This document shows, one piece after another, positions 1 to 10,853 of a DNA stretch of 64,000 nt (positions are counted from its first letter, which is position 1; each line of letters starts with the position of its first letter). Below the pieces are notes generated by a model. The model saw only the letters and a program-made list of their open reading frames with translations. It was not told where the DNA came from and ran no database searches. The position numbers and the translations under genes are program-made. This DNA is from Larus michahellis (taxonomy: Eukaryota > Chordata > Aves > Charadriiformes > Laridae). The stretch lies in the NCBI RefSeq assembly GCF_964199755.1, contig NC_133896.1:66257142-66321141 (forward strand). The letters are read 5' to 3'.

Positions 1-150
1 GGCCGCGTGCGTGAAGTCACCTCCGCCGTCACAATGGGCAGCACCGCCCCTCCTTCCCCGGCTTCCCGCGCGGCCCTTTCTCCCTTAAAAGGACAATGGG
101 GCGCGCGAAAGCGAGAGGACTTGATTGAGGAGAATGGGGCCGTGGGAACG

Positions 151-161
151 GCGCATGCGCA
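151..161 (+). promoter_or_regulatory. NRF1-type site in the SINHCAF promoter
   Basis: The sequence GCGCATGCGCA matches the palindromic NRF1 consensus exactly. It lies about 175 bp upstream of the first splice donor in a TATA-less CpG-island promoter, where NRF1 sites are common. Binding is inferred from motif and position only. Confidence 0.55.
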
Positions 162-239
162 GAGCGGCGAGCGCTGAGGGGAGGGCGGGGAGGAGGAGGA
201 GGAGGAGGAGGAGGGAGTGAGGAAGGGGGGGGGGCGTGA

Positions 240-337
240 GCGTGAAGGCTCGCGCGGGCAGGCAGGCAGGCAGGCAGCGCGCGCAGCGGCGGGGCTTCGC
301 CGCGCACCGCACGTTTGTTGGTGGGCGCAGCAGAGCG
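240..337 (+). other. SINHCAF: SINHCAF non-coding exon 1 (5' end approximate)
   Basis: A strong splice donor, GCG followed by GTGAGTGA, puts the exon end at 337. Upstream is TATA-less CpG-island sequence with an NRF1 motif, which fits a dispersed transcription start. No ATG-led frame joins it to the coding exons, so the exon looks untranslated; the start codon is in the next exon at 10726. The 5' boundary is a guess because no start element fixes it. Confidence 0.5.
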
Positions 338-420
338 GTGAGTGATTTATTTTCACTTATTTATTTTCTTTCTGTTTGAGGGGGGGCGGGGAGCGAAAGG
401 AAAGGAAAGAAAAGTCCAGG

Positions 421-600
421 CGAGGGGGAGCGGGGGGCTTAAACCGTTTTTTGGTTTTTTGTTTGTTTTTTTTTCTTTCTTTTTCGGCGTGTGTTGCTGG
501 GGGTTTGGGTTTGTTTTGTGGGGGGTTTTTGGTTGTTGTTGTTTTGGGGGTTTTGTGGGGTTTTTTTTGTTTGGTTGGGTTTTTTTTTTGCAGCAGGCGG
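421..600 (+). other. G-run and T-rich skewed tract, potential G-quadruplex
   Basis: Just downstream of the first splice donor the + strand becomes strikingly C-poor. Several runs of three to six G are separated by T runs between about 499 and 562. On the non-template strand this arrangement favours G-quadruplex and R-loop formation. The composition is seen directly; the structure and any role in promoter-proximal transcription are inference. Confidence 0.5.
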
Positions 601-1041
601 TGGTTTCTGTTAAACGCGAGTTAATCGCGGAGCCGGTCTCGGGCTCTGCCGCGGCGAGGAGACTTTGCCGCCTTGAAACACTTTTGACACGCGTGGTTCC
701 CGTGTGCGGTGTTCCCCCCCCCCCCTTTTTTCTTTTTTTTTCTTTCTTCAATCAGCGGAGTTTTCAAGGAGGTGCGGGCAGGGAGAAACTCCTCCCGCGT
801 TGTCGCAGACCCGTCCCGGCAACTCTTGACTTCTCCCCCCCCCCCCACTTCTCCTTCCCTTTCCCCCTTCAAAATAACGATTAAATCCCCAAATCTGGGG
901 GAAGGAAGCGCGGCCGGGTTCCCGGCGATTTCACTCCAAAAGCCGCGGAGCGGGTTAGGGAAAAACGGGGCGGCGTGGCCGTGCCCCGCATCGCACACCT
1001 GTAGCACCGGCGCTCAGAAGTTCGGGGTTGGTGGGGGGAGG

Positions 1042-1121
1042 GGGGGCACGGTGATGCCCGCCATCCCTCCCTCGCCCCCGTCCGGGGGCGAGGGAGGGAT
1101 GGCGGGCATCACCGTGCCCCC
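1042..1121. repeat. Perfect 39-bp inverted repeat with 2-nt spacer
   Basis: The left arm (1042-1080) and right arm (1083-1121) are exact reverse complements, separated only by the dinucleotide TC at 1081-1082. I paired every position (coordinates of paired bases sum to 2163) and found no mismatch; the pairing ends at 1041/1122. The flanks are unrelated. It lies in the CpG island at the start of SINHCAF intron 1 and would form a cruciform in DNA or a very stable hairpin in pre-mRNA. A recent template-switch event or an assembly fold-back could both produce it. Confidence 0.95.
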
Positions 1122-4100
1122 GGTGTCGTGAAAGTCGCTCCCGGAGTTTTACCACCCGGGCGGCGTGTCCCCGGCGCGGCACGTAGGCAGCGCCCGGCTG
1201 CGGGGAGAAAACAAAGGGCTCGCATGTGCTTCCCCCCACCTCTCCACACACACACACACCCCCCCGCGTTGGGAGGCAAAGCGCTCGTCCACGCGTGGGG
1301 TGGGAGCTCAGCACACCCCCCCCCCCCCCCTCCCCAAGTCGCGTGTGTGCGTGGGGTAAAACTTGTTCCACGGTGGGTTTTGGTTTTTTTTTTTTTTATT
1401 TAGCGGCCGGCTGCAGGTTTTGGAGGACTTCGGTGAAAGTTTGGATGCACGCGCGCTCCCACGCTGGTGCGTAAAGGGCGGGCGGGCGAGACCCGACGGT
1501 CGCCCCGGGGGCTGACGCAGCGTCGGGGGTCCCGGGGGAAGGAAAAGGGGGTGTACGTGTGTGTCCGTGTCGCCCCCGCGTCGCTGGGAGGTCTGCCACG
1601 GCCCTTTGAAGTGCAACTGTTGCCATGTTTGAATTACGTCAGGGCCGAGCCATGAGGAACCAGGGACGGGACCGGGGGCGGCGGGGGGGCGGGAGGCGGC
1701 CGCCACCCCGCCGGGGCAGGGGGTCGAGGTGCCCAGCGGGGTTGCAGCGGCTCGATCCCCGCTTCCCCCCCACCCCCGCCCCCCCCAACTCCCGTCCGCG
1801 GCGGTTGGGGCGGCAGCACCGAGACCGCGTGGTGGGGCGGCGTTTGCAGCGCGGGGGCCGCCTCGCAGCGCCCACCTCGGGGCTTTCCTCCCCGGCGCGC
1901 CGCCTTCCCCTTCCTGTGCTTTTTAATTTGTTTTGGTTGTTTTTTTTTTTTAATAAAAAAATCTTTATTCGCTTTTCGAGCAAGTTGAACGCTCGGCAGC
2001 CCTGGGGACGGGGGGGCCGGGTCCACCCGCTTGTGTCCACTCGCGGCTCCACCTGACCGGCGGGGCTGCCCGCGAAAGTAGGTCGTCCGCCCCCGGGGAG
2101 GAGAGGGCGGGGGGGGTGGGGTGGGGGGTGTCTTTTGTTCCCGGCGCTGCCTCGCCTCCGCCCTCCGCAGCCCCCCCCTCGCCACCCCCAGCCGCCGAGC
2201 GAGCCCGCCGCCCCGCCGGCGGTAACGGGCGGGAGCGGGGCCGGGACCGGCGCTTGCCACGCGGTGCGCGGCGGAAAGCGGCCGCCGCCTCCCGCATTGC
2301 GCCTGTCCCGGGAGCGGCGCGGCCAGCCTCTACCTTGTCGGGCATCTTTTATCACTCTTATTTATTTAAAAAAAAAAATCAACCTCGCAGTTTTGCGCCC
2401 GGGAAGCGCTTCCCAGTCGCGCGCTCTCCCTTTCATGGGATAAAAGTTGCCGTCTCCTTCCGGATGCGTGTAGCTAAAGGGATTTAAAGAGACCTGCCAA
2501 ACCTGTTGTTTGCTCGCCTTATGCCTCGGCGCAGCAAGCAGGGCTGAATCCTGCCAGCCCCGGGGCTCCCCCAGCTCCGCCGGCGGCTCTCTCCTGGCGG
2601 GAATGGCCCCGGTTCATCCGAGAAAGAGCCTTGCCCCCGCCAGGCTGCTGTCGGTCAGTCCCTTGGACCCGAATTATTCAATGATTACATTACAATGGCA
2701 AAAAAAGTTTAGAGCTGCTGTAGTTCCGTAGGCAGCTGGTGCAGGATGCTGCTCCTCAACCTGCTGCTGCGTGCCCAAAGCACGTGTGTCGCAGGGCCGC
2801 TGCCACTGTCCCCTCGTGGGTGGGGAGAGGAGAAAGCCCAGTGTCCTGAACTGAGCCCAGAACTTCAGCATCGTGTTTGCATTGGAGGCCGAGCAACATC
2901 CTTGAACACAAGCTGACTGCAACGTGCTCTTTTTTCGTTTTGAATTTTAATTTGGCGCTGGTGGAAGGTGGTAGGTTGACAGCCATGGAGACATCTGTTT
3001 ACCCCTTTTTATGAGGCAAGCCAGGAGGGTGACGGTTCCTCAGCAAACCCCTTTACCACTGTGTGCTTGCTTTCAAAGGTGAGCTGTTTCTGCCAGCCAT
3101 GTGTGAGGTGTGTGCTGTGGAAACCCCCTTCTCCCCAGCCTGCACGTAGCCAGATTTCACTGTGTAGTTTACAGCTTTTTTTAAAAAAAAGAGAAAAAGA
3201 TTGCACGCACTCTGCAGCATAGGGGCAGTCAGTGAACTGGAGGCCTCTCTGCTGACACCAGTGGACACTGAACTCCTTTGGCACCCAGGTAAATTCCAGG
3301 TTTCTTGAGTCCGTGGTAGAGAATCGGCAAATAACAAGCCGTGGGATTTTCAAACACAGCCACAGGCATGCAGCATCCAGCTCCCACTGAAAGTAGGTGG
3401 GATTGAGTGCCAGAGCCTCTGGGAAAAATTCCTCCTTGCTCCTTCTCTCCCAGCCGGGAGATTCTCAAAGAGAAGCTAATTACCTACGTTTGCAATCTTT
3501 CTTTTAAAAAGAAAACATCACTGACTTCTTAGTAGAAGAGGATGTTAAAGGAGCTGATAAATTCACACAGGTTAAAAATAAACAACATTAAAACTGATGG
3601 TTTGTTGTCTTACTGATGCTGAACAGCTCTTTCTGTTACCAAACTCTCTGCTTTGCATTGATTCTGAACACCTGATGCTTTGTAGCTCTTTCATAATGTG
3701 ATGAACGACACACACAGTCCAACCTGACAACCAGCTTCTCCTTCAGACTTGCACCCCTTGTAGCACTTAGTTTTTAACAGAAAGCAGTAGCTAGGGAGCT
3801 GGGGCTTGAAAACTGAGTGGTTAAGCAGAATGCATGGGTGGGACTCCATTTCATGACTCAAGCCTTTGCATTTCTGTAGAACGTGCTCAGTCCAAAGTCC
3901 AAGTGAAATGACCAGTAATATTACTTCAGGACATGGAAATGTATCCTTTTTAATGAAGTCACTTCAGCTATTCTGCCAAATAATTACTACTACTTCTGTT
4001 CAACTCCCCATCAGGTATGTTACCCTCTAAAAGGGAAAAAAAAGCACCAAAGCATAACAAACCAAAACTGTTCAGTGTCTCATGATCTTAAGTGTGTATG

Positions 4101-7100
4101 ATGCTTTTTCAGTAGCAGGTGGTTGCAAGCAGCATCGTAACAGCTGCAGTGACTGTGCTGAGATAGGCATCGCAGACTGAACTCCAGCGCTTGCTTGAGA
4201 ACATCCCAAGTTTTCCTTGCAGGGCTCCTGATGGGGTTGAGCATGGTGTTAGTTATGCAATAGGAGTTTCAGAGGGGAAGTCCTCTTTTAAGAAGGAATG
4301 TCTACAGGTGGGATGGGTTTGGAATTTTTTTTTTTTTCCCCTATGCAAATTTTACTGATTACTGTTTTCATGCTTTCGCCTATCCCTTCTGGAGCGCTAA
4401 CCACATGGCAGTTTAGAGGAACACCCAGGTGGCTTAGCCTTTCACTTTTTTGGGGTTAGGTGCTTATTTATATATTAGGTTAACCTAAATGGGTTAGGTG
4501 CGTATTTCCCACTGAAGATCAGCAGGTAAGTAGGCTCCTTTGTCACCTGACTGCTTCTGAAAACTTGACTCGGAACAGCCTGTGACCCAGCCAGGATGCT
4601 GTGGAGGCTCAAACATGGGAAAGAAATGTCCATTTTGATTTTTGACATGTGCTTGGTGGTTGCTGCCAATTGCATTTGGTGTGCTAAGATAGCACTGTGT
4701 GTGCACACCGGTAGCTGCAGACAACTACCAGCAAGAGAGTGAGTTACTTATTTTGGCAGAGGAAAGATTCCTGAAGATGTAGTTTTGACCTTTTACTGGT
4801 TTTGCTCAACTTGTCAAGTGAAAACTCCACAGTTTCATTCAGATGTGCCTGGGCTGTAGTAGCCAAATACAGCTTTCCTCCAAGTAAAGTTGTTTTGGGT
4901 GGAGAGAGGAAGGGAAGTGGAAGGAAAATCTGAGGATGTAGGGGACCAGAAGAGTGTGCAGCATGCACAATTCTAAGGTTCTGCTTGTTGGAAATGAGTC
5001 ACCATGTTTTGAGCTATAAGGACAGATGCCAGTGTAAAAAATGTTTTTGCAAAGACTGAAGCTGTATTTTCAGATGACTCCGGTTAGCCTGGTCTCTGAC
5101 TTCCTTGGAGTATTAAAATATGGTTTTCTGGGGTCCAATTTTAACTTCTATTCCAGTTTCTTTTAGCAGCATGTAAACTCAGGGGGGAGGTATGTTTACA
5201 TTGAGTCTTTGATACAGATCAGCTCCTCTGTTGATGTACAATTCTCTGTCCTCCAGTTGATTTTCAGTAGAAGTATTGCAGTTTACTTCAGCAGAAGGAC
5301 AGGCCCAAGAATTTATTAGTGAGACAAGCAACTCTGCTTCTGGCGCCATAGACAGCTCTGGAAGCGTTTTTCGTGTGTGTGCATGTGCCTGGGTGTATGC
5401 ACTTGCAGATGTAAAAGCCAGAGCACGTATATTCCTTCTATATAAAGGCATCTGTTTCTTTTCCTTTAAAATGAAAAATAAATGTACCATTTTGGCTATG
5501 TTTCTTAGTTCCGATTAAATGCTGTAGAGATGAGCATTGTGCGATTTTTACTGACAGGAACCAGCTGCATCAAAGTATGCAGGCTAGGTCGTATTTTTTC
5601 TGTAGCCCAACTTCAGGGAGTCTGTGCCAAAGCTGTTTTGTACGCAGAAGGGGAAATCAAATTATTTGCAGAAGTTCTTCTCTCTAATGATGTACTGGCA
5701 GTTTTGGGTTGCACAGAGGGTGGATGATCCCGGGTCAGAGTGAGAAGATGGGAAGAGGGGAAGGTATTGAGTAGTTGGACTGGCATCCCTCTGCTCTCCC
5801 ATAGCCCTAGGGAATGTTTCTCTTTCAGCTTTGCAAGAAGCAGGTGAGCATGTGCCTTCCGACTGGCCTGATAATTGTGTTACAAAGGGAGACATGCCTG
5901 CCTTCTAGGAATTCCTTCCTTTCTATTATAAAGGATTTTCATTCTTCTTGGGTGATCAGAAAGAATGCAGAAGGAATCTGGAAAAGCAAATGAAAGTGGC
6001 TCAGCTTTCCTTATTTTAAAATGTAAAAGAGTTCAGAAGTTCCTTCCTAACTTGAAAACTTAATGAGCATCTGAAGCAATAGCTCCTTTTAATTTAGATC
6101 ATCCTATTAAATGTTGCGAAGAAAACTAAGGCACCGAATTCTAGTCCTGACAGGTAATGAAAGCGCGAAACCATTTTCACACATGTATGATGCATGCTGG
6201 TTTGTACCAGCCTTTCACAAATGTAATAAGCTGGGTGTGGGGTGGTTTTTTATTTCCCACCTACTTTACTGTTCTCTGCTTGACTCCAAATTTTTTTGCG
6301 AGACAGGTCTCTATTTTTGATGCCACTCTTCCAAAAGCGAGAGGGCAGAGGGACGGAGAGCGCTTTTTCCTGCAGTCTTTTCTGAGTCCATTTGAGTTGC
6401 TAAAGCAGTTGTTTAAAGCAGAACTCAGGGGAATAGCAACTTCTTCTTTTGCAGGGAGCCCAGGGAGGAGGAGGACCACTTTTCCCCTGACGTGGGGGAA
6501 TACTGCTCCCCTGCTAGTGCAGGTAAATCTCCATTTCTGCAGAATGACAAATAGGCTCCACTAGGATTTCTGATCCTTTGCTGGTGAGCTGTCCCTTTCA
6601 CTTCTGTGCAACTGCTGATTTAAAAGACATCATATATTTTAATAACGTGCTGATATATGGCAAATGATAACATGATTAAATTTGGCAAAAATATCTTGTG
6701 TAATGCTTTTTAACCTCTATGGAAGTTACTTTATTTCCACTTGCCATCTTTTTATCTATCCCAAATTTCACATGATTAGACCTGCACAGCTGAGATTCAG
6801 ACGTTACGGTAGTTGGCAGTCTAGCTCCCTGGTTCTAATTTGAGATCTAAATTGCAAAGCTTTCCTGTTAAACCTTTTAAAGGGCACAGTCATGTGTACT
6901 TTTAAGTACACTTAAGTCTATAGAAATGTAGTGTCAACTCTAGCACTAGACACGCAATTATGGTTTAGAATGGAAGCTGAGACAGAGAGCTTTAAGTTTA
7001 GCAGTGCTGATAAGTAGTACTTCTAGACTCAAATGCTTTACGTTAGCTATTAAGCTCTCCAGCTGACCGAATATTTAGTGTATAATGGTCAAATGGCAAC

Positions 7101-10100
7101 TGTTTAGGATTAAATGTGTAACTGGACTGACGCCTTCCATTTATAACTGCACTTCGATGCAGTTGTCAGAGAAATCTGTTTTACTTGTGGTTTTGCTACT
7201 AGCTTTTCCCCATTCAGGCATGATATATGGTAATACCGTCGCTGACCATTCATCAAGTGGGAAACAGATGGCACTAGTTTCCCTTCTATTGAAAGATGTT
7301 GTTGAAAGGCTGCTCCTGTGAGAATGGCAGCAACGATGCAAAACAAAATATTTTCAGAATATATGTGTCTGATGCCAATCAATATTAAGTGTAAAACATG
7401 CATCTTGTTCTACTGTGGTATAAATACCAACTGTTGCCAGAGATCATCTCATCAGCATCTGTATTTCTGGAAGAAAACGGGTTAGAAAGTAAATCACATT
7501 GTTGATATCAGTTTTGTGTCTCGCCCTGTAACAGTCAAGATGTTCTTGCTGCTTAAGTTTTGCAGTACTGATGAACCTTGAGTCTGCAATTAATTAGTCT
7601 TTGACTTTCTAAAGAAAAGCACCAGACCACAGACTTAACATTGTGGTAGTCAAACAAAATCTAAAATTGCTGTTTGGTAGTTGAAAATTCCGAGGTGAAT
7701 ATGCTGTTGGATCTCCAGTGGCTTGTTAGACACAGTGTCCTCAAGAGACTGTCTCTTGAAGAAGCACATCAGATGCTAAGAAACAAAATCCATACTCTTT
7801 AAGTGTTTGTCTAGATACTCTGTTGTTTATTTGTCTTGACAGTCCAGGGATACTAACCTGATTTGGCTGTGCATTCGTTTGCTACGTGTCCCTGAAAACA
7901 TATCCAAGCAGAAGCAGAGAGTAGTTCTCAGTCTAACCATCACTCAACAAGCCCATTTGGCAGGTTGCTAGTTGGATACCTTCTTTTACTGACTATGAGT
8001 GCGCTTGGCCTCCACACCAGTGCTGTGCTAATAGAGGGAGCAGTGAATCCCCTAAGAAGTCTGACAGCATTTGGGGTGACTTTGCTGGATATTTGCACCA
8101 GTCATCCTTGGGAGCACCTATCTGTAGGTGCTGCAAATGTGCACGAAGAAGAAAGGAATACAGCCCTTCAAGCCTGTGGCAAACAGCATGAGTTGGGACA
8201 GTGAAGGAAAGGCCTATATCCTCTGTCTTGCTCCTAAGCTGAATGATAAGGAGATCTTCTGGACTTGCATGAGTCCCAGGCTCGGCAAGGAGTTTGGTCG
8301 AGACAAGGTTTTTGGAGAGTTGACTTGTGTCTTGACACAAGTTTGTGTTGACACATGTAATTGCAAGGAGACACAACCTCAGTGGGCACCAAGTGGCCTT
8401 GTATTGTAGACTGAAACGTAAACATGTACACTTTCAGCTGGATATGAGTTCCTTAATGGATTTTGTGTAAGAGTATTCACCAGCAATATTAGATAAAAGT
8501 TTTGCTTTTCTGTTGTTCTCAGGAGTCTGGGAACCGTGTGTATTTATTTTGCAGTGCTGCTATGCTCTAATCTTCCCCTCTGGGCTTGGGGGATGTATTT
8601 TTACGTCAGCATGAAGGACTGTGACTTGGCTTGGATGGTTAACTAGCTTTTGCTGTGATCTTGCAAAAACACGTGGGATCTTTTTCCCCCATATGAAGTC
8701 TCTGTCTGTCAGTAAGGTAAGCATGATGCTAGGTACGGTCATTTTGTGGAAGCATATTTTCGACCTCACTGAACCTGCTTTTCAAATGATTATATTGCTG
8801 TAATGATGTGGCAAGTCTTGGCGCTGTAGACTGAAGATTTCAGGTTAATTTTCTCTGTCCCTCTGGGGGATATTAGAATTACGTCCCTTACCTTCCTGCA
8901 GGTGGAAGATTTGGGGACAGATCGCCATGACACATACATTCACCAGTAACCCAAGTTGGGTTGCTGAGGCTTGTCAGTCCCTGGGGCTGAGAAGTGACTG
9001 GGAGTTCACTCTCACCGGACTAGCCCACAAGTGATGGAGATGCTGCTCTCCCAAAAGTCCTGCCTGAGCTACTCAGTCTTTCAGTAGTATTTGTGGGCAG
9101 GAGTGGTAGTTTTCTGTTGGCTTCTACAAGAATATAACGACTTGGCCTTTAGTTAAAGGGAAGACGGGGAAATCTTTCTTGTGTTATTTGCGTGGCTCCA
9201 TCTAATTTTAATTTTTTAAAAGCAGAAGTTCTCAGCAGGGGGGACCTGTTCTCGTGAAGCTTCCTGCAGCCGGTGACCTATCCCCTCTCTGAGCAGTTTG
9301 TGTGTGATAAGCAGAGGTGGCCGCCCGCTCCCTGCAGCGCGTGGTTGAGGCAGACCTTGCACCGTGGTCTATTTAAAAGAGAACGTCTTGGAACGGTCCC
9401 CGCCTGTGTTGTGAGACAGATGCTGTGTGGCCTGTGAGGACTTGCTGTGTGTCCAGGCCCAGCGCCAGGAAAGCACCAACTTTGCTCAGTTGTTGGTGTG
9501 GTTTTTTGAAGCGCTGTGGGAGCTGTTTGCTCTGACAGCTTCTCGTGCCCTGTCAGGCTGTGCCAGTCTGCACTGGGGAGTAACTGGGGCCCGGGGAGAA
9601 CTGATTTGGTGGTGGGGACAGCATGTGTTGAAGGGGTTTTTGTCTTGATGACGGCACTAATACGTTTGTAACTAACTTTAAAAGTTTCTGCCTGGAAAAC
9701 ACCTCTGCTGTATGTTACCTGCTCTGATGGCAAATCCCAGCCCAGCTGTTACTGAAAAGGGGAGGCAGACCTTTAAGAGCAGCACGGCTTTTGGCTTTCT
9801 GAGCCGGCGCTGAGTTTGCAGAGCTGGTGGTGAAGAAGAAGCAATTTCCCTGTAACTGGAGTACCTTTTGCTCTGGCATCACTGACGATGGCTGGGATGT
9901 GTGGTAGGCGCATACTGAAATGCGCCCCAAGGTCCTGCTCCCCGAGCCCTTTTCTAGCTGGGTTTCCTTCCCATGGAAAGCAGGGTGGGGAAGGCAGGAG
10001 GGTGAGAACTGAGCCTGTGCTGACACGGAGCTGGGACGTGGCTGGGATGCTCACCCAGGCCTGAGAATCAAGAAGTGCTCCTGGGTCCCGCAGTGCAGAC

Positions 10101-10705
10101 AGGGCCATGGAGGGCTGGGTGGGACTCCACCCTGCTGGTTTTAGAGCAGCTTTTCAGGTATGTCTGCCCTACAGCCTAGAGGTATGACTGCAGCTCATTT
10201 AAAATGACTCCTCCTCACTTTCGACAAAGTTTGGCAGGGATGTTTCCAACAAACACCCGTGATGATGACGCGGTAGTTCCAGTGACCCAGGGTTCAGCTG
10301 CCAACTACTTCTTCAGGGGCTCGGGCAGGTTCACACGGTCTGTCCTGCAGCCTGTTTTGCCACACACACAGGGCTTTCATTAGCCGAGTCAGCTGCATTC
10401 ACACCTCTGGGTTGTGCTGTTGTAGATGTGCCCTTAGAGTAGAATTATGCAGTAAATGAGCTTGTCACGAGTCCTGCTGGGTATTGCTTAATATTCCAGC
10501 TGTTGTTAATTTTTTTTTTTAATAAGAAAGTGTATTCTAGGTGCAGCTGCTCTTAAGGGGCAATGCAGGATAAAGCTATGGCCTAATCTAGCAGTTTCCC
10601 ATCCTGAATTATAATTTACTTTTGGTTTGCCCAGTGAATTGCCCAGGTTTTTTCTTTCAGTATCTAACAGTGATAAGTGACACTAGTTCCTGTTTGTTTT
10701 CACAG

Positions 10706-10853
10706 GCTACAGCTGGAAGGAAAAAATGTTTGGCTTTCACAAACCGAAGATGTATCGGAGTATAGAGGGCTGCTGTATTTGCAGAGCTAAGTCTTCCAGT
10801 TCTCGTTTCACTGACAGCAAACGTTATGAAAAGGACTTCCAGAATTGTTTTGG
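10706..10853 (+). CDS. SINHCAF: SINHCAF exon 2 (first coding exon)
   Basis: The exon follows a TTTTCACAG acceptor, has a 20-nt leader, and starts translation at 10726 in an A-rich context (A at -3). It encodes residues 1-42 plus two bases of Gly43, including the CCIC cluster of the zinc-binding region. The donor is GTAAGA. Confidence 0.96.

Larger units (their letters stand above)
1..2660. promoter_or_regulatory. CpG island at the SINHCAF 5' end
   Basis: This stretch is very GC-rich and CpG-dense, unlike the AT-rich sequence that follows from about 2.66 kb. It includes poly-C and poly-G runs, a GGA trinucleotide run near 190-214, five GGCA units at 257-276, and AT-rich patches such as the T/A run near 1940-1970. 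It probably covers promoter, first exon and the start of intron 1 of SINHCAF. The left edge is cut by the window, so part of the promoter may be missing. No open frame inside it resembles a known protein; the long frames on both strands are what stop-poor GC-rich DNA gives. Confidence 0.85.
338..10705 (+). other. SINHCAF intron 1
   Basis: This 10.4 kb segment runs from the GTGAGT donor to the TTTTCACAG acceptor. Its first 2.3 kb is CpG island; the rest is AT-rich with no coding exon I could recognise on either strand. Features seen are homopolymer tracts, a G-run-rich, T-rich stretch at 421-600, the 39-bp inverted repeat, and small palindromes at 6894-6911 and 8323-8342. Short open frames here (for example 5276-5518 and 7965-8204) lack family resemblance and splice support. 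Confidence 0.7.

Noticed and set aside
578-594. Pyrimidine-rich acceptor-like sequence ending TTTTGCAG in intron 1 of SINHCAF
   Set aside because: Only about 250 nt after the first donor and with no convincing donor paired to it; kept as a possibility but not annotated as an exon.
29-2487. Numerous open frames of 60-240 codons on both strands at the left end
   Set aside because: They lie in a CpG island where stop codons are rare, overlap on several frames, consist of Pro/Arg/Gly-rich low-complexity translation and cross homopolymer runs.
5440-5485. TATATAAAGG and a nearby AATAAA in SINHCAF intron 1
   Set aside because: Isolated motifs in AT-rich sequence with no exon or gene structure around them.
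6894-6911. Short palindrome GTGTACTT-TT-AAGTACAC
   Set aside because: Eight-base arms occur by chance in a window of this size.
8323-8342. Short palindrome ACTTGTGTC-TT-GACACAAGT
   Set aside because: Nine-base arms are near chance expectation; no other support for function.
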